Shown here in pieces: positions 19,437 through 27,486 of a DNA stretch of 64,000 nt. A program made the translations under genes and the position numbers. How positions within the stretch are numbered: position 1 is the stretch's first letter; the number at the start of each line of letters is the position of its first letter. This DNA is from Tomitella gaofuii. GTDB lineage: Bacteria > Actinomycetota > Actinomycetes > Mycobacteriales > Mycobacteriaceae. The stretch is taken from NCBI RefSeq assembly GCF_014126825.1, contig NZ_CP059900.1:1426001-1490000 (forward strand), given 5' to 3'. The notes beneath the pieces were generated by a model. That model made no database searches. It was not told the origin of the DNA and saw only the letters and a list, made by a program, of their open reading frames with translations.

Positions 19437-21110
19437 TCACTCGCCGCTCTTCCACGCGTCGCCCAGGAGCATGATCCCGGTGGCGGACGGCTCCACGCCG
19501 TGCACGTTCTTCTGCCAGGCGCGGATGGACGGCAGGGCGCCGATCGGGGCGGACGGGACCGTGGCGTTCCAGTGCTTCTGGATCTCGCCCATCACCGTGC
19601 GGGCGTCGTCCTCGGATGCGGTGGAACGGAACTTCGCGATGAGCGCGTCCATCTCCTTGTCGGCGTAACCGGCGGTGTTCGACGGAGAATCGCTCTGGAG
19701 CACCCCCTGCAGTCCCAGGTCGGGAATCGACTCGTAGAAGCCGAGGCCCGCGTGCGCCAGGTCGAAGTCGTGCTGCACGTAGACGCCGGTGATGATGTCG
19801 GCAGCGCTCGTGGCGCCGTGCATGTTCACCGTGAATCCCACGTTCTGCAACAGCGCCTGAACGGCCAGCGCGATGGCGTGGTCCTTCGGCTCGTTGAGGA
19901 ACATGTAGTCCAAGGTGCCGTCGTAGCCGTCGGCCTTCGCCTCGTCCAGGAGCTTCCGGGCCTGTTCGGGGTCGAAAGCGACGCCCGGAACGTCGGGGTG
20001 CCAGCGTGAGGTCTCCGCGAAGATGTCGGACGTCGGCATGCCTTCGCCGTTCTGGGCCCGCTGGTCGATCTGCTCCGGATTCAGCGCCATCGCGATCGCC
20101 TTGCGCACCCGCACGTCCGCGCCGGGGCGTCCCTCGCGGTTGTTGATGATCTCCGCGCTGCCCGAGTTGAGGACGCTGATGTAACCGGGGTAGCCGGCGT
20201 CGACGACGTCCTTGATGGCCGGAGCGAGGCCGCGGATGTAGGCGATGTCGAGTCCGCCGGACTTGAGCGAGTCGACGTTCTCCTGCGGGCCGTTGAGTGC
20301 GACCATCCGGATCGTGTCGAGCGGCGGCGGCCCGCCCCAGTAATCGGGGTTGGCCTTGAGGATGCGTGCCTCACCCGGGCGGAACTCCTGCTCGACGAAC
20401 GGCCCGGCACCGATGGGCTTGAAGGCGTCTCCGCTGCCCGCCGATGGCGCCACGATCATGCCGTAGCCCAGTGCCAGCATGGACGGGAACCGGTGCCAGG
20501 GCGCCTGCAGAGTGATGGTCACCGTGAGCGGGTCGGTGACGGTGGCGGATTCCACGGTCTGCTTCCACAGGCCTGCGTCGGCGCCGTTCTGCTCGGTGTA
20601 CCGGTCGAAGCTCGCCACCACCGCCTGGGCGTCCAACGGCGTGCCGTCGCTGAACTTCACCCCGTCGCGCAGCTTCAGCGTCCACGTGACGTCGTCGTCG
20701 GAGGTGAGCGACTCGGCAAGCTGCGGGGCGAACTCGCCGCTGTCCGGGTCGTACTTCATGAGCACGCCGTACACGGCGGCGGCGGCGTCGCCGCCGGTTC
20801 CGCCGCGGCTCGCGCCCTGCTTGCCGGGGTCGAGCACGGGCGCGAGGGCCTGCACGCCGTAGGTCAGCGTGCCGCCGCGCACCACGTCGCCCTCGTTCTC
20901 CTGCACGTTCACCAGCCCCGGTGTGAATGCGCCGGCACCATCGGACGCCGCCTTCGACGTGCCGCCTTCCGAGCCGGCGTCGCCACCGCCCCCGCTCGCG
21001 CAGCCGGTGACGAGGACGGCCGCGGCGAGCGCCGCGAGGCCGGCGCGTCCAGCGAGCCGCACGCGGCGGGCGCGCGGCCGTTCGCCCGCCCTGTGGTCGT
21101 TCGATTCCAT
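19437..21110 (-). CDS. Family-5 (peptide/opine type) ABC solute-binding lipoprotein, copy B
   Basis: This 557-aa lipoprotein has a basic N-region, LAGRAGLAALAAAVLVTGC with lipobox LVTGC, then a Gly/Ser linker and an SBP_bac_5 domain: FAPQLAESLTSDDDVTWTLKLRDGVKFSDGTPL and VRKAIAMALNPEQIDQRAQNGEG. It shares the segment order, LDEAKADGYDGTL, and GRPGADVRVRKAIA with copy A, so the two are clear paralogs that diverged in sequence and face each other tail to tail. The ATG has GGAGG upstream. Transport partners must be encoded elsewhere. Confidence 0.88.
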   Translation of the reverse strand: MESNDHRAGERPRARRVRLAGRAGLAALAAAVLVTGCASGGGGDAGSEGGTSKAASDGAGAFTPGLVNVQENEGDVVRGGTLTYGVQALAPVLDPGKQGASRGGTGGDAAAAVYGVLMKYDPDSGEFAPQLAESLTSDDDVTWTLKLRDGVKFSDGTPLDAQAVVASFDRYTEQNGADAGLWKQTVESATVTDPLTVTITLQAPWHRFPSMLALGYGMIVAPSAGSGDAFKPIGAGPFVEQEFRPGEARILKANPDYWGGPPPLDTIRMVALNGPQENVDSLKSGGLDIAYIRGLAPAIKDVVDAGYPGYISVLNSGSAEIINNREGRPGADVRVRKAIAMALNPEQIDQRAQNGEGMPTSDIFAETSRWHPDVPGVAFDPEQARKLLDEAKADGYDGTLDYMFLNEPKDHAIALAVQALLQNVGFTVNMHGATSAADIITGVYVQHDFDLAHAGLGFYESIPDLGLQGVLQSDSPSNTAGYADKEMDALIAKFRSTASEDDARTVMGEIQKHWNATVPSAPIGALPSIRAWQKNVHGVEPSATGIMLLGDAWKSGE

Positions 21111-21276
21111 GAAGTCCTCCGCTTCGGGTGTGGACAGGTGTTCCCGTGGCCGGGAGTCGGCCTCATCCTCAGCGAAATTGTGACCCGCGACACCGATTGT
21201 TCCCGCCCAGCGGTACTCCCGGCGAAACGCGGGAAATGACTCGGACGTCCGTTCAGCTGTGGGTGGCCGGTCGCGA

Positions 21277-22488
21277 TCAGCCGTGACGTTCCAGTGCCCG
21301 GACGGCGAGCCAGGCGAGCGCCGCGGAATGGGTGCCCAGGACGGCGTCGTCGAAGACGATGCGCGGCGAGTGATTGACCTCTCCGCGTGCCTCCTCCGGC
21401 ACGTCGTCCGGGCGCGCGCCCAGAAACAAGTACGTGCCGGGGACGCGCTCGAGGATCCTGGAGAAGTCCTCGGAGCCCATGGCCGGGTGGGGCATCGACA
21501 CGATCGACTCCGCGCCGACCAGCCGGGTCAGGTCGCCGACGGCGGCCGCCGTCTCCGCGGGGTCGTTGACGGTGACGGGGTAGCCCAGGTCGAAGTCCAC
21601 CTCAGCGGTGCACCCGTGTGCGGACGCGACGCCGTCCGCCGTCTCGCGGATGCGTTCGGGCAGTCGGGTTGCCGCGGGCGAGACCATCCGCACCGTGCCC
21701 GCCAGCTCGGCAGTGTCGGGGATGACGTTCAGCGCGTCGCCGGCGCGGACGCGGGTGATGCTGAGAACGACAGGATCGAAGGCGGGGAACCTCCGCGTCA
21801 CCATTGACTGCAGGGCTCCGACCAGCGCGGCGGCGGCGGGGATCGGATCGTGCGTGGAGTGCGGCTGCGATCCGTGACCGCCGGAGCCGCGGACGAGGAT
21901 CCGCAGCTCCGCTGCACCCGCCAGGATGGGACCCGGCCGGGTGACGAAAGTGCCGCGGTCGCCGGGACCCACGTGCACGGCGAAGGCGGCTGAGGGCGTC
22001 CCGGCGGCGGCGAGGACGCCCTCGTCCAGCATCACCTGCGCGCCGTCGTGGCCCTCCTCGCCGGGCTGGAACATGAACACGACGGTCCCGGCGAGCGTGT
22101 CCCGCGCGGCATGCAACAGCCGGGCGGCGCCGACGAGCCCGGCGGTGTGCAGATCGTGGCCGCACGCGTGCATCGCGTCATTGGTCGACCGGTACTCCAC
22201 GTCGGCCAGTTCGGTCACGGGCAGCGCGTCCATATCGCCGCGCAGCAGCACCGTCGGACCGGGCCGGCCGCCGCGGAGCACGGCGACCACCGACGTCGTC
22301 GCCGTGCCGCACACGATCTCCAGGCCGGAAAGCCCGTCCAGGGCGCGCAGCACCGCCTGCTGCGTGCGGGGCAGGTGCAGGCCGACCTCGGGGTGACGGT
22401 GCAGGTCGCGGCGCAGCGTCACCAGTTCTGGGAGGATTCGCGCTGCATCCGCGAGCAGTTGTGCGGGCGCGAGTGCCGGTGCGGTCAA
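21277..22488 (-). CDS. M20D-family amidohydrolase (hippurate hydrolase/acyl-amino acid hydrolase type)
   Basis: This 403-aa metallohydrolase shows RRDLHRHPEVGLHLPRT, LLRGDMDALPVTE, the Zn-site HACGHDLHTA and QPGEEGHDGAQVML, and the C-terminal HPAMGSEDFSRILERVPGTYLFLG. Such enzymes cleave N-acyl amino acids or related amides in the cytoplasm. The likely start is TTG at 22488, overlapping the stop of the upstream SDR (TTGA). The exact substrate is unknown. It could process amides captured by the adjacent binding lipoprotein, but that is inference from proximity. Confidence 0.85.
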   Translation of the reverse strand: MTAPALAPAQLLADAARILPELVTLRRDLHRHPEVGLHLPRTQQAVLRALDGLSGLEIVCGTATTSVVAVLRGGRPGPTVLLRGDMDALPVTELADVEYRSTNDAMHACGHDLHTAGLVGAARLLHAARDTLAGTVVFMFQPGEEGHDGAQVMLDEGVLAAAGTPSAAFAVHVGPGDRGTFVTRPGPILAGAAELRILVRGSGGHGSQPHSTHDPIPAAAALVGALQSMVTRRFPAFDPVVLSITRVRAGDALNVIPDTAELAGTVRMVSPAATRLPERIRETADGVASAHGCTAEVDFDLGYPVTVNDPAETAAAVGDLTRLVGAESIVSMPHPAMGSEDFSRILERVPGTYLFLGARPDDVPEEARGEVNHSPRIVFDDAVLGTHSAALAWLAVRALERHG

Positions 22489-23255
22489 CGGAGCTTCTGG
22501 CTTCCGCCGTCGACCATGAGCGTCTGGCCGGTCATGTAACCCGCGTCGTCGGAGGCGAGGAAGACGGCGACCGGGCCGATGTCGCCCTCAGGGTCACCGT
22601 AGCGCTGCATAGGCACCGCGGAGATCAGTTTCGAGGCCATCTCCGGATGCTGCTCCATCCAGTGCGCGACGCCCTCGGTGGCGGCGAGCGGGCAGATGAT
22701 GTTGACGTTGATGCCGTCGGCGGCCCATTCGTTGGCCGCCACCCGGCTCACCGCGCGGATCGCCTCCTTCGCGGCGACGTAGGACGCCTGCGTGCGCATG
22801 CCGTCCATCGCCGAGCCGGAGCCGAAATTGATCACCGAGCCCGCCGCCTCCTTGAGGTGCGGGTAGGCGGCCTTCATCAGGCGCACGGCCGGCACGAAAC
22901 CGGTGCTGAAGGACAGCTCGAACATCTCCGCGGTGGTCTCCAGGAGCGGTGCCTGGCGTGACGCGTGCGCGTTGTTCACCAGCACGCCCACCCCGCCGAA
23001 CTCGTCGACGGCCGCCGCGACGATGCGTTCGGCTCCGTCCTCGGTCGAGATGTCGATGTGCCGGAAGGCCGCGCGTCCGGGATGGCCGGCAGCGTTGAGC
23101 TCGTCCTGCACGGCTGCGCCCGCCTCGGCGTTGATGTCGACGAACAGCACGTTCGCGCCGGCCTTGACGAAGGCGGTGGTGATGCCGCGGCCGATGCCGC
23201 CGGCGCCGCCCGTGATGATCGCGGTCTTCCCCTGCAGTCGGTGCCCGGTGCCCAT
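22485..23255 (-). CDS. SDR-family oxidoreductase
   Basis: This 256-aa classical short-chain dehydrogenase has the nucleotide-binding GGAGGIGRG near the N-terminus, NNAHASR (an unusual form of NNAG), catalytic Ser in INFGSGSAMDG, Tyr/Lys in ASYVAAKEA and the C-terminal GQTLMVDGG. The acidic residue after beta-2 (FVDINAEAG) suggests NAD preference. It is followed by the M20 amidohydrolase with a 4-base overlap, so both are co-expressed. Substrate unknown. Confidence 0.85.
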   Translation of the reverse strand: MGTGHRLQGKTAIITGGAGGIGRGITTAFVKAGANVLFVDINAEAGAAVQDELNAAGHPGRAAFRHIDISTEDGAERIVAAAVDEFGGVGVLVNNAHASRQAPLLETTAEMFELSFSTGFVPAVRLMKAAYPHLKEAAGSVINFGSGSAMDGMRTQASYVAAKEAIRAVSRVAANEWAADGINVNIICPLAATEGVAHWMEQHPEMASKLISAVPMQRYGDPEGDIGPVAVFLASDDAGYMTGQTLMVDGGSQKLR

Positions 23256-23393
23256 GGTGTCTCCTCGCCGTCGTCTGTGGTGCGTGCGTCCGAATCCTCC
23301 GGGTAGTCTTCGTCACATGTGACGCGTGGGACAAGCGGGGGTACCGGCCAGCGGCGGCGTGCGGCGCGGGCGGGTGCAGGCCGGGGACGGAAT

Positions 23394-23434
23394 CGGCGAT
23401 GCCCCGCGGCCGGTTCGGCCGCGGGGCATCGCCG
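23394..23434. terminator. Perfect 19-bp hairpin terminator
   Basis: Arms at 23394-23412 and 23416-23434 with a 3-base loop (GTT) lie 13 bases beyond the end of the Hsd4A-like gene. It probably stops the minus-strand transcript before the SDR/M20 promoter. Confidence 0.8.
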
Positions 23435-23446
23435 GGAGTTCTCGCG

Positions 23447-24364
23447 TCACTCCGTCTTGAGCGCGTCCTTCTCGATCGCCGCGAGGCTGTAGGCGGCGTA
23501 GGTGTTGTAGCGGTCGCGTCCCTCGAAGTAAGTGGACAGCTGCTCGTTCATCTCCTCCGGGGTGAACGTTCCGTCCGCGGCGACGAACTTGTGCTCGATC
23601 TTGGGCGAGTCCATCAGCGTCACCATGTTGCCGTAGACGACGAACACCTGCCCGGTGATCTCATGGGAGGCGGGCGAGGACAGGTACCGCACGAGCGTGC
23701 CGACGCGCTCGGGTGCGAGCGGGTCGACGCCGGAGGCGGTGTTCGCGTCGAAGGTGTCCGCCGTCATCTCCGTGCGTGCGCGGGGGCAGATCGCGTTGGC
23801 CTTGACCCCGTACTTGTGCATGCCGTTGGCCGTGGACAAGGTGAGCGCGACGATGCCCGCCTTGGCCGCACCGTAGTTGGGCTGGCCGGCGGGGCCGAAC
23901 AGGAACGCCTCGGACGCGGTGTTCACCACCCGTCCGTACACCGGCTGCCCGGTCTCCTTGGACAGGTTGCGCCAATGCACCGAGGCCGCATGCGAGGTGG
24001 CGGCGTGCCCCTTGAGGTGCACGCGCAGCACGTCGTCCCACTTGTCCTCGGTGAGGTTGAAGATCATCGTGTCGCGCGTGATCCCCGCGTTGTTCACGAG
24101 GATGTCCATGGAGCCGAACTGCGAGACGGCGGTGTCGATCATGGACTGCGCCAGAGCCCAGTCGGACACGTCGCCCTTCACCGCGACGGCCTTGCCGCCG
24201 GCGGCGACGATCTCGGAGACGACCTCGTCGGCCCGGTCCGTCATGTCGTTGATGACGACCGCGGCGCCGGCGTCGGCGAGCGCCAGCGCCTCGGACCTGC
24301 CCAGCCCGGCTCCCGCGCCGGTGACGACGGCGGCCTTGCCCGCCAAGCTCAGTTCGTCGGCCAT
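23447..24364 (-). CDS. Hsd4A-like (multifunctional enzyme type) 3-hydroxyacyl-CoA/17beta-hydroxysteroid dehydrogenase
   Basis: This 305-aa SDR resembles the dehydrogenase domain of multifunctional enzyme 2 and mycobacterial Hsd4A. Motifs: VVTGAGAGLGRSEAL, VVINDMTDRADEVV, LVNNAGITRDTMIFNL, VVNTASEAFLFGPAGQPNYGAAKAGI with Tyr-x-x-x-Lys, and ANAICPRARTEMT, which is typical of this subgroup. A C-terminal extension of about 80 residues (VYGNMVTLMDSPKIEHKF onwards) also matches Hsd4A. Hsd4A of mycobacteria acts in cholesterol side-chain beta-oxidation and on the 17-hydroxyl. The ATG at 24364 with AGGAG upstream is preferred over codons further out. Confidence 0.8.
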   Translation of the reverse strand: MADELSLAGKAAVVTGAGAGLGRSEALALADAGAAVVINDMTDRADEVVSEIVAAGGKAVAVKGDVSDWALAQSMIDTAVSQFGSMDILVNNAGITRDTMIFNLTEDKWDDVLRVHLKGHAATSHAASVHWRNLSKETGQPVYGRVVNTASEAFLFGPAGQPNYGAAKAGIVALTLSTANGMHKYGVKANAICPRARTEMTADTFDANTASGVDPLAPERVGTLVRYLSSPASHEITGQVFVVYGNMVTLMDSPKIEHKFVAADGTFTPEEMNEQLSTYFEGRDRYNTYAAYSLAAIEKDALKTE

Positions 24365-24389
24365 GTCGGCTCCTGTCCTGTTCTCAAAC

Positions 24390-24403
24390 TGGATCACGTT
24401 CTA
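24390..24403 (-). promoter_or_regulatory. Imperfect KstR-like operator upstream of Hsd4A-like gene
   Basis: Minus-strand TAGAACGTGATCCA matches the KstR consensus TnnAACnnGTTnnA except at one core base (GAT for GTT). It lies 26 bases before the ATG. KstR controls sterol genes in mycobacteria and rhodococci. One mismatch in a short motif can occur by chance. Confidence 0.35.
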
Positions 24404-24599
24404 CTGCGTCGGCCGATGCTACGTCCCGCTCGTCGGGCGGGTCGCTTCGACGTCCCGTTCTGCGGGGTGCGACCCGGTCGGTATCCACGCGGATGCGGTG
24501 ACTGTGATGCCGCCCATGCACACGGCCCATACACTCGCTGTCGGGCCGCGGGCGGCATGCCACGTGGGCCGACCGGGACGATTCGACAGGCGGGCGCAG

Positions 24600-25100
24600 A
24601 TGGTGGACGGGGACGGCGGAAACGTGGCAGCGGGCAGGCAGCGTCGCGGCCGGGCGATCGCGATGAGCGACGCGGAGCGGGACGGGTTCCTGGCCGGGGA
24701 ACGGACCTGCCGGGTCGCGACGGTGGGCAAGGACGGTTCTCCGCACGTGAGCCCGCTCTGGTTCGGCTGGTCGGACGGGGCGTTGTGGCTGTTCTCGATC
24801 ACGAAGAGCAGGCGCTGGCGCGACCTCGAGCGTGATCCGCGGGTGTCCGTCGTCGTGGACGCGGGGGACCAGTACGACGAGCTGCGCGGCGTGGAGATCT
24901 CCGGCCGCGCCGAGCAGGTGGGCGAGGTGCCGCGCAGCGCCGCACCGGACCCGGCGCTCGCGGCGATCGAGCAGGTTTTCGCCGACAAGTACATGGGCGG
25001 CACGTTCTATGCCGACGGGAGGCATGCATGGCTGCGGATCGCACCCGAGAAGATCGTGAGCTGGGACTTCCGCAAGCTGGCGGCGCTGCAGGAGCAATGA
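24600..25100 (+). CDS. Pyridoxamine 5'-phosphate oxidase-fold (FMN/F420-binding) protein
   Basis: This protein of about 166 aa has the split-barrel PPOx fold: FLAGERTCRVATVGKDGSPHVSPLWFGWSDGALWLFS, RRWRDLERDPRVSVVVDAGDQYDELRGVEISGRAEQVGE and a C-terminal WLRIAPEKIVSWDFRKL. Such proteins bind FMN or F420 and reduce small molecules; many mycobacterial ones use F420H2. The start is uncertain: ATG at 24600 or the ATG at 24663 (MSDAERDGF), the latter nearer the usual length. It overlaps the sirtuin gene by ATGA. Confidence 0.78.
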   Translation: MVDGDGGNVAAGRQRRGRAIAMSDAERDGFLAGERTCRVATVGKDGSPHVSPLWFGWSDGALWLFSITKSRRWRDLERDPRVSVVVDAGDQYDELRGVEISGRAEQVGEVPRSAAPDPALAAIEQVFADKYMGGTFYADGRHAWLRIAPEKIVSWDFRKLAALQEQ

Positions 25101-25921
25101 GCGGCGTGGGTGGAACGGCGGGCGGCGCGCCGGGGGAGGCGCACGGCGGGCTCACGGCGGCGCTGCGCGCGGCGCGCAGCGTGGTGGTGCTCACCGGGGC
25201 GGGCGCCTCCGCGGAGAGCGGCATCCCCACGTTCCGCGACGCCCTGACGGGGCTGTGGGCGCGGTTCGACCCGGCGCGGTTGGCCACCCCGGAGGCGTTC
25301 GCGGCCGACCCCGACCTGGTGTGGGGCTGGTACGTCTGGCGGCGCGAACAGATCGCGCTGTGCCGGCCCAACCCCGCGCACACGGCGGTGGCCCGGCTGC
25401 AGCGTGCGGTCCGCGCACGCGGCGGAACGGTGACGGTCGTGACGCAGAACGTCGACGACCTCCACGAAAGGGCCGGGGCGCTCGATGTGCTGCATCTGCA
25501 CGGGGCCATCGCGCAGTCGCGCTGTTCGGTGTGCGGAGAGCCGGCGGCGGAGCACGGCGCGACGGGCGTCCGCGGAGACCCCGCCGCCGCGGGCGAGGGG
25601 GAGCGCATCCCGCCGCCGGCCTGCGCCGGATGCGGCGGGCCGGTGCGACCGGCGGTCGTGTGGTTCGGCGAGGAGCTGCCGCGGCGGGAATGGCTGCGGG
25701 CGCAGGCCGCCGCCGACGGTGCCGACCTGCTCCTGTCGGTGGGGACGTCGTCGACGGTGTACCCGGCGGCCGAGCTCCCGCACATCGCGGCGCGGGCCGG
25801 CGCGCGGATCGTTCAGATCAACCCGTCGCCCACCGGGCTGGAACCGATCGTGGACGACGACGTGCGCGCGGCGGCCGGGGCGGTGCTTCCCGGCCTGGTC
25901 GACGCGGCCTGCGGCCGATAG
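25097..25921 (+). CDS. NAD-dependent protein deacylase (sirtuin, CobB-like)
   Basis: This 274-aa Sir2 protein has GAGASAESGIPTFRD (NAD site), TQNVDDLHERAG with the catalytic His in LHLHGAI, a zinc ribbon with C-x2-C in RCSVC and CAGCG, VWFGEELPR, SVGTSSTVYPAAELP and QINPSPT. A 25-residue insertion lies between the two Cys pairs (AAEHGATGVRGDPAAAGEGERI), longer than in CobB. It removes acyl groups from lysines and so controls, for example, acyl-CoA synthetases, which are abundant in this window. Translation is coupled to the PPOx gene. Confidence 0.88.
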   Translation: MSGVGGTAGGAPGEAHGGLTAALRAARSVVVLTGAGASAESGIPTFRDALTGLWARFDPARLATPEAFAADPDLVWGWYVWRREQIALCRPNPAHTAVARLQRAVRARGGTVTVVTQNVDDLHERAGALDVLHLHGAIAQSRCSVCGEPAAEHGATGVRGDPAAAGEGERIPPPACAGCGGPVRPAVVWFGEELPRREWLRAQAAADGADLLLSVGTSSTVYPAAELPHIAARAGARIVQINPSPTGLEPIVDDDVRAAAGAVLPGLVDAACGR

Positions 25922-26462
25922 CGGCCCGGGCTGCGCCGCCCGGCGTGCGGCCGCGCTGCTTCCGCCCGTGCGGTCCGGCCCAGGGGCTGCGCGCCCTACT
26001 TCCTGGTACTCCTGTGCGTCCCGTCCCCGCCGTGCAGAATGGACCGGCAGAAGTGTCACACGTCACGTCACCTCCGTCCGGTGTCGGGTGTGACGGAGTC
26101 GGTGCAGGCCGGGGTCGGCCGTGGCCGGTGCTGGACCGCGCGTCGCGTGACCGGCGGGTTTGCCGTCGCTGTGGCGGTATCGGTGAGTGGGAGCGTTCTG
26201 GCGTTTCCGGCCGAACACTGCATGCCCATTGAATCGAGAGATGGGTCACTGCTACAGTTTGAGAATCAATTCCAATTCTGCGGTGTGGCACCCACTGGTC
26301 CCGTCATCGTCCTCGGCTTTATCAACGCCGGCACGGCCTGCGGTGATATCGCCCGCGACCCGCGACGCCGATGCGCGCAAGCGTCTGGCGGGGTACGCGG
26401 CCCGGAGGCGGAGCCCGGTCGTCCACCACGGATTGCAACGCCGTCACCCGATGGAGGCACCG
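25922..26462. other. 541-bp intergenic region upstream of IclR gene
   Basis: No gene is supported here. It contains an inverted pair GTCACAC ... GTGTGAC (near 26055-26095) and an AT-rich stretch around 26220-26285 (TTGAATCG ... AGAATCAATTCCAATTCT) that may be the IclR promoter or operator. Arms AGAAT/ATTCT flank a 9-base centre. Confidence 0.4.
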
Positions 26463-27347
26463 ATGTCATCTGTGGACACCCGTTCGCCCGAGGCCACGCC
26501 GCGCCCCGCCGACGACCAGAAGCCCCTGCCGCCGTCGATGGTGGAGCGCATGACCCTGATCCTCGACGCCTTCGACCGGCGCTCGAGTCGTCTCAACCTC
26601 GAAGAGGTCGCCCAGCGCACCCGGTTGCCGCGCTCGACGGCGCACCGGATCCTCGACCAGCTCGTCAAGCTCGACTGGCTGGACCACGGCTCGCTCGGCT
26701 ACGGATTGGGCCGGCGTGCGCTGGGATTCGGCGACAGCGGCAACAACCACGCGGAGCTGCGCAGCGTCGCCAACCCGTACCTGCACGAGCTGCACATGCG
26801 CACCGGCATGGTGGTGCACCTGTCGGCGCTCGACGGCTCCGACGAGATCTTCCTCGACAAGATCGGCGGCCGCTTCGCCGGCAAGCTGGCCTCGAAGGTG
26901 GGCGGCCGCAGCGGCGCCCACTGGAACAGCGGAGGCCGCGCCATGCTCGCCGCGCTCACCCCCGAGGAGGTCGACGACCTGGTGGGCGACCGCGTCCGCT
27001 CGCACCGCGGCGAGGGCGGCTGGTCGCTGCCGGAACTCCACCAGGAGCTCAATCGGATCCGCCAGCACTACGGCCTGTCGATCGATCGTTCCGGGCGCCG
27101 GTCGATGGGTCTGATCAGCGTGGGGGCGGCCATCGTGGGCCCTGAGGGGCCGGAGGCCGCGGTGTGCCTGTGCCCGCCCTCGAACTCGGTGCCGCTCGAG
27201 CGCTACGCGCCGCTGGTGCTGGCCACCACGCGCGAGATCACCAACGAGCTCTACCCGGAGATGCAGCGCCTCGGCGGGCAGCGTGGCGGGCGCTCCGGGG
27301 CGCCCCGCGTCGCCGGCGGCCACCGGCACGTGCTGCGCACGGCCTGA
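26463..27347 (+). CDS. IclR-family transcriptional regulator
   Basis: This 294-aa regulator has a winged helix-turn-helix at about residues 20-80 (MVERMTLILDAFDRRSSRLNLEEVAQRTRLPRSTAHRILDQLVKL) and the IclR effector-binding domain (LHELHMRTGMVVHLSALDGSDEIFLDKIGG). ATG at 26463 is preferred because GGAGG lies 5 bases upstream. IclR proteins commonly control aromatic and steroid catabolism by sensing pathway intermediates. It lies upstream of, and in line with, the hydrolase and HsaA-like genes, which are its probable targets. The tail after the effector domain is Arg/Gly-rich. Confidence 0.87.
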   Translation: MSSVDTRSPEATPRPADDQKPLPPSMVERMTLILDAFDRRSSRLNLEEVAQRTRLPRSTAHRILDQLVKLDWLDHGSLGYGLGRRALGFGDSGNNHAELRSVANPYLHELHMRTGMVVHLSALDGSDEIFLDKIGGRFAGKLASKVGGRSGAHWNSGGRAMLAALTPEEVDDLVGDRVRSHRGEGGWSLPELHQELNRIRQHYGLSIDRSGRRSMGLISVGAAIVGPEGPEAAVCLCPPSNSVPLERYAPLVLATTREITNELYPEMQRLGGQRGGRSGAPRVAGGHRHVLRTA

Positions 27348-27405
27348 TGTGATCGGTCAGGCGTTCCGGTGATCGGGACGCCCGCATCCCGCCGCATGAC
27401 CCGGC

Positions 27406-27432
27406 GATAATTTCCGGTATGCGCAGCGGAAG
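27406..27432 (+). promoter_or_regulatory. Probable promoter and inverted repeat before the hydrolase gene
   Basis: GATAAT (27406-27411) resembles a -10 box. It abuts an inverted repeat with arms TTTCCG and CGGAAG (27411-27432). TTCCGG also recurs nearby at about 27364 and 27433. A regulator such as the upstream IclR protein could bind here. Evidence is the pattern only. Confidence 0.4.
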
Positions 27433-27486
27433 TTCCGGCAAGCACTCATGATCGGGCCAGGCGCCTCGAGGACGGGAGCACACTAG

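Noticed and set aside
23399-24835. Long plus-strand frame opposite the Hsd4A-like gene
   Set aside because: It is the high-GC shadow of the SDR: composition is rich in Gly/Arg/Val/His with no motifs, while the minus strand encodes a clear SDR.
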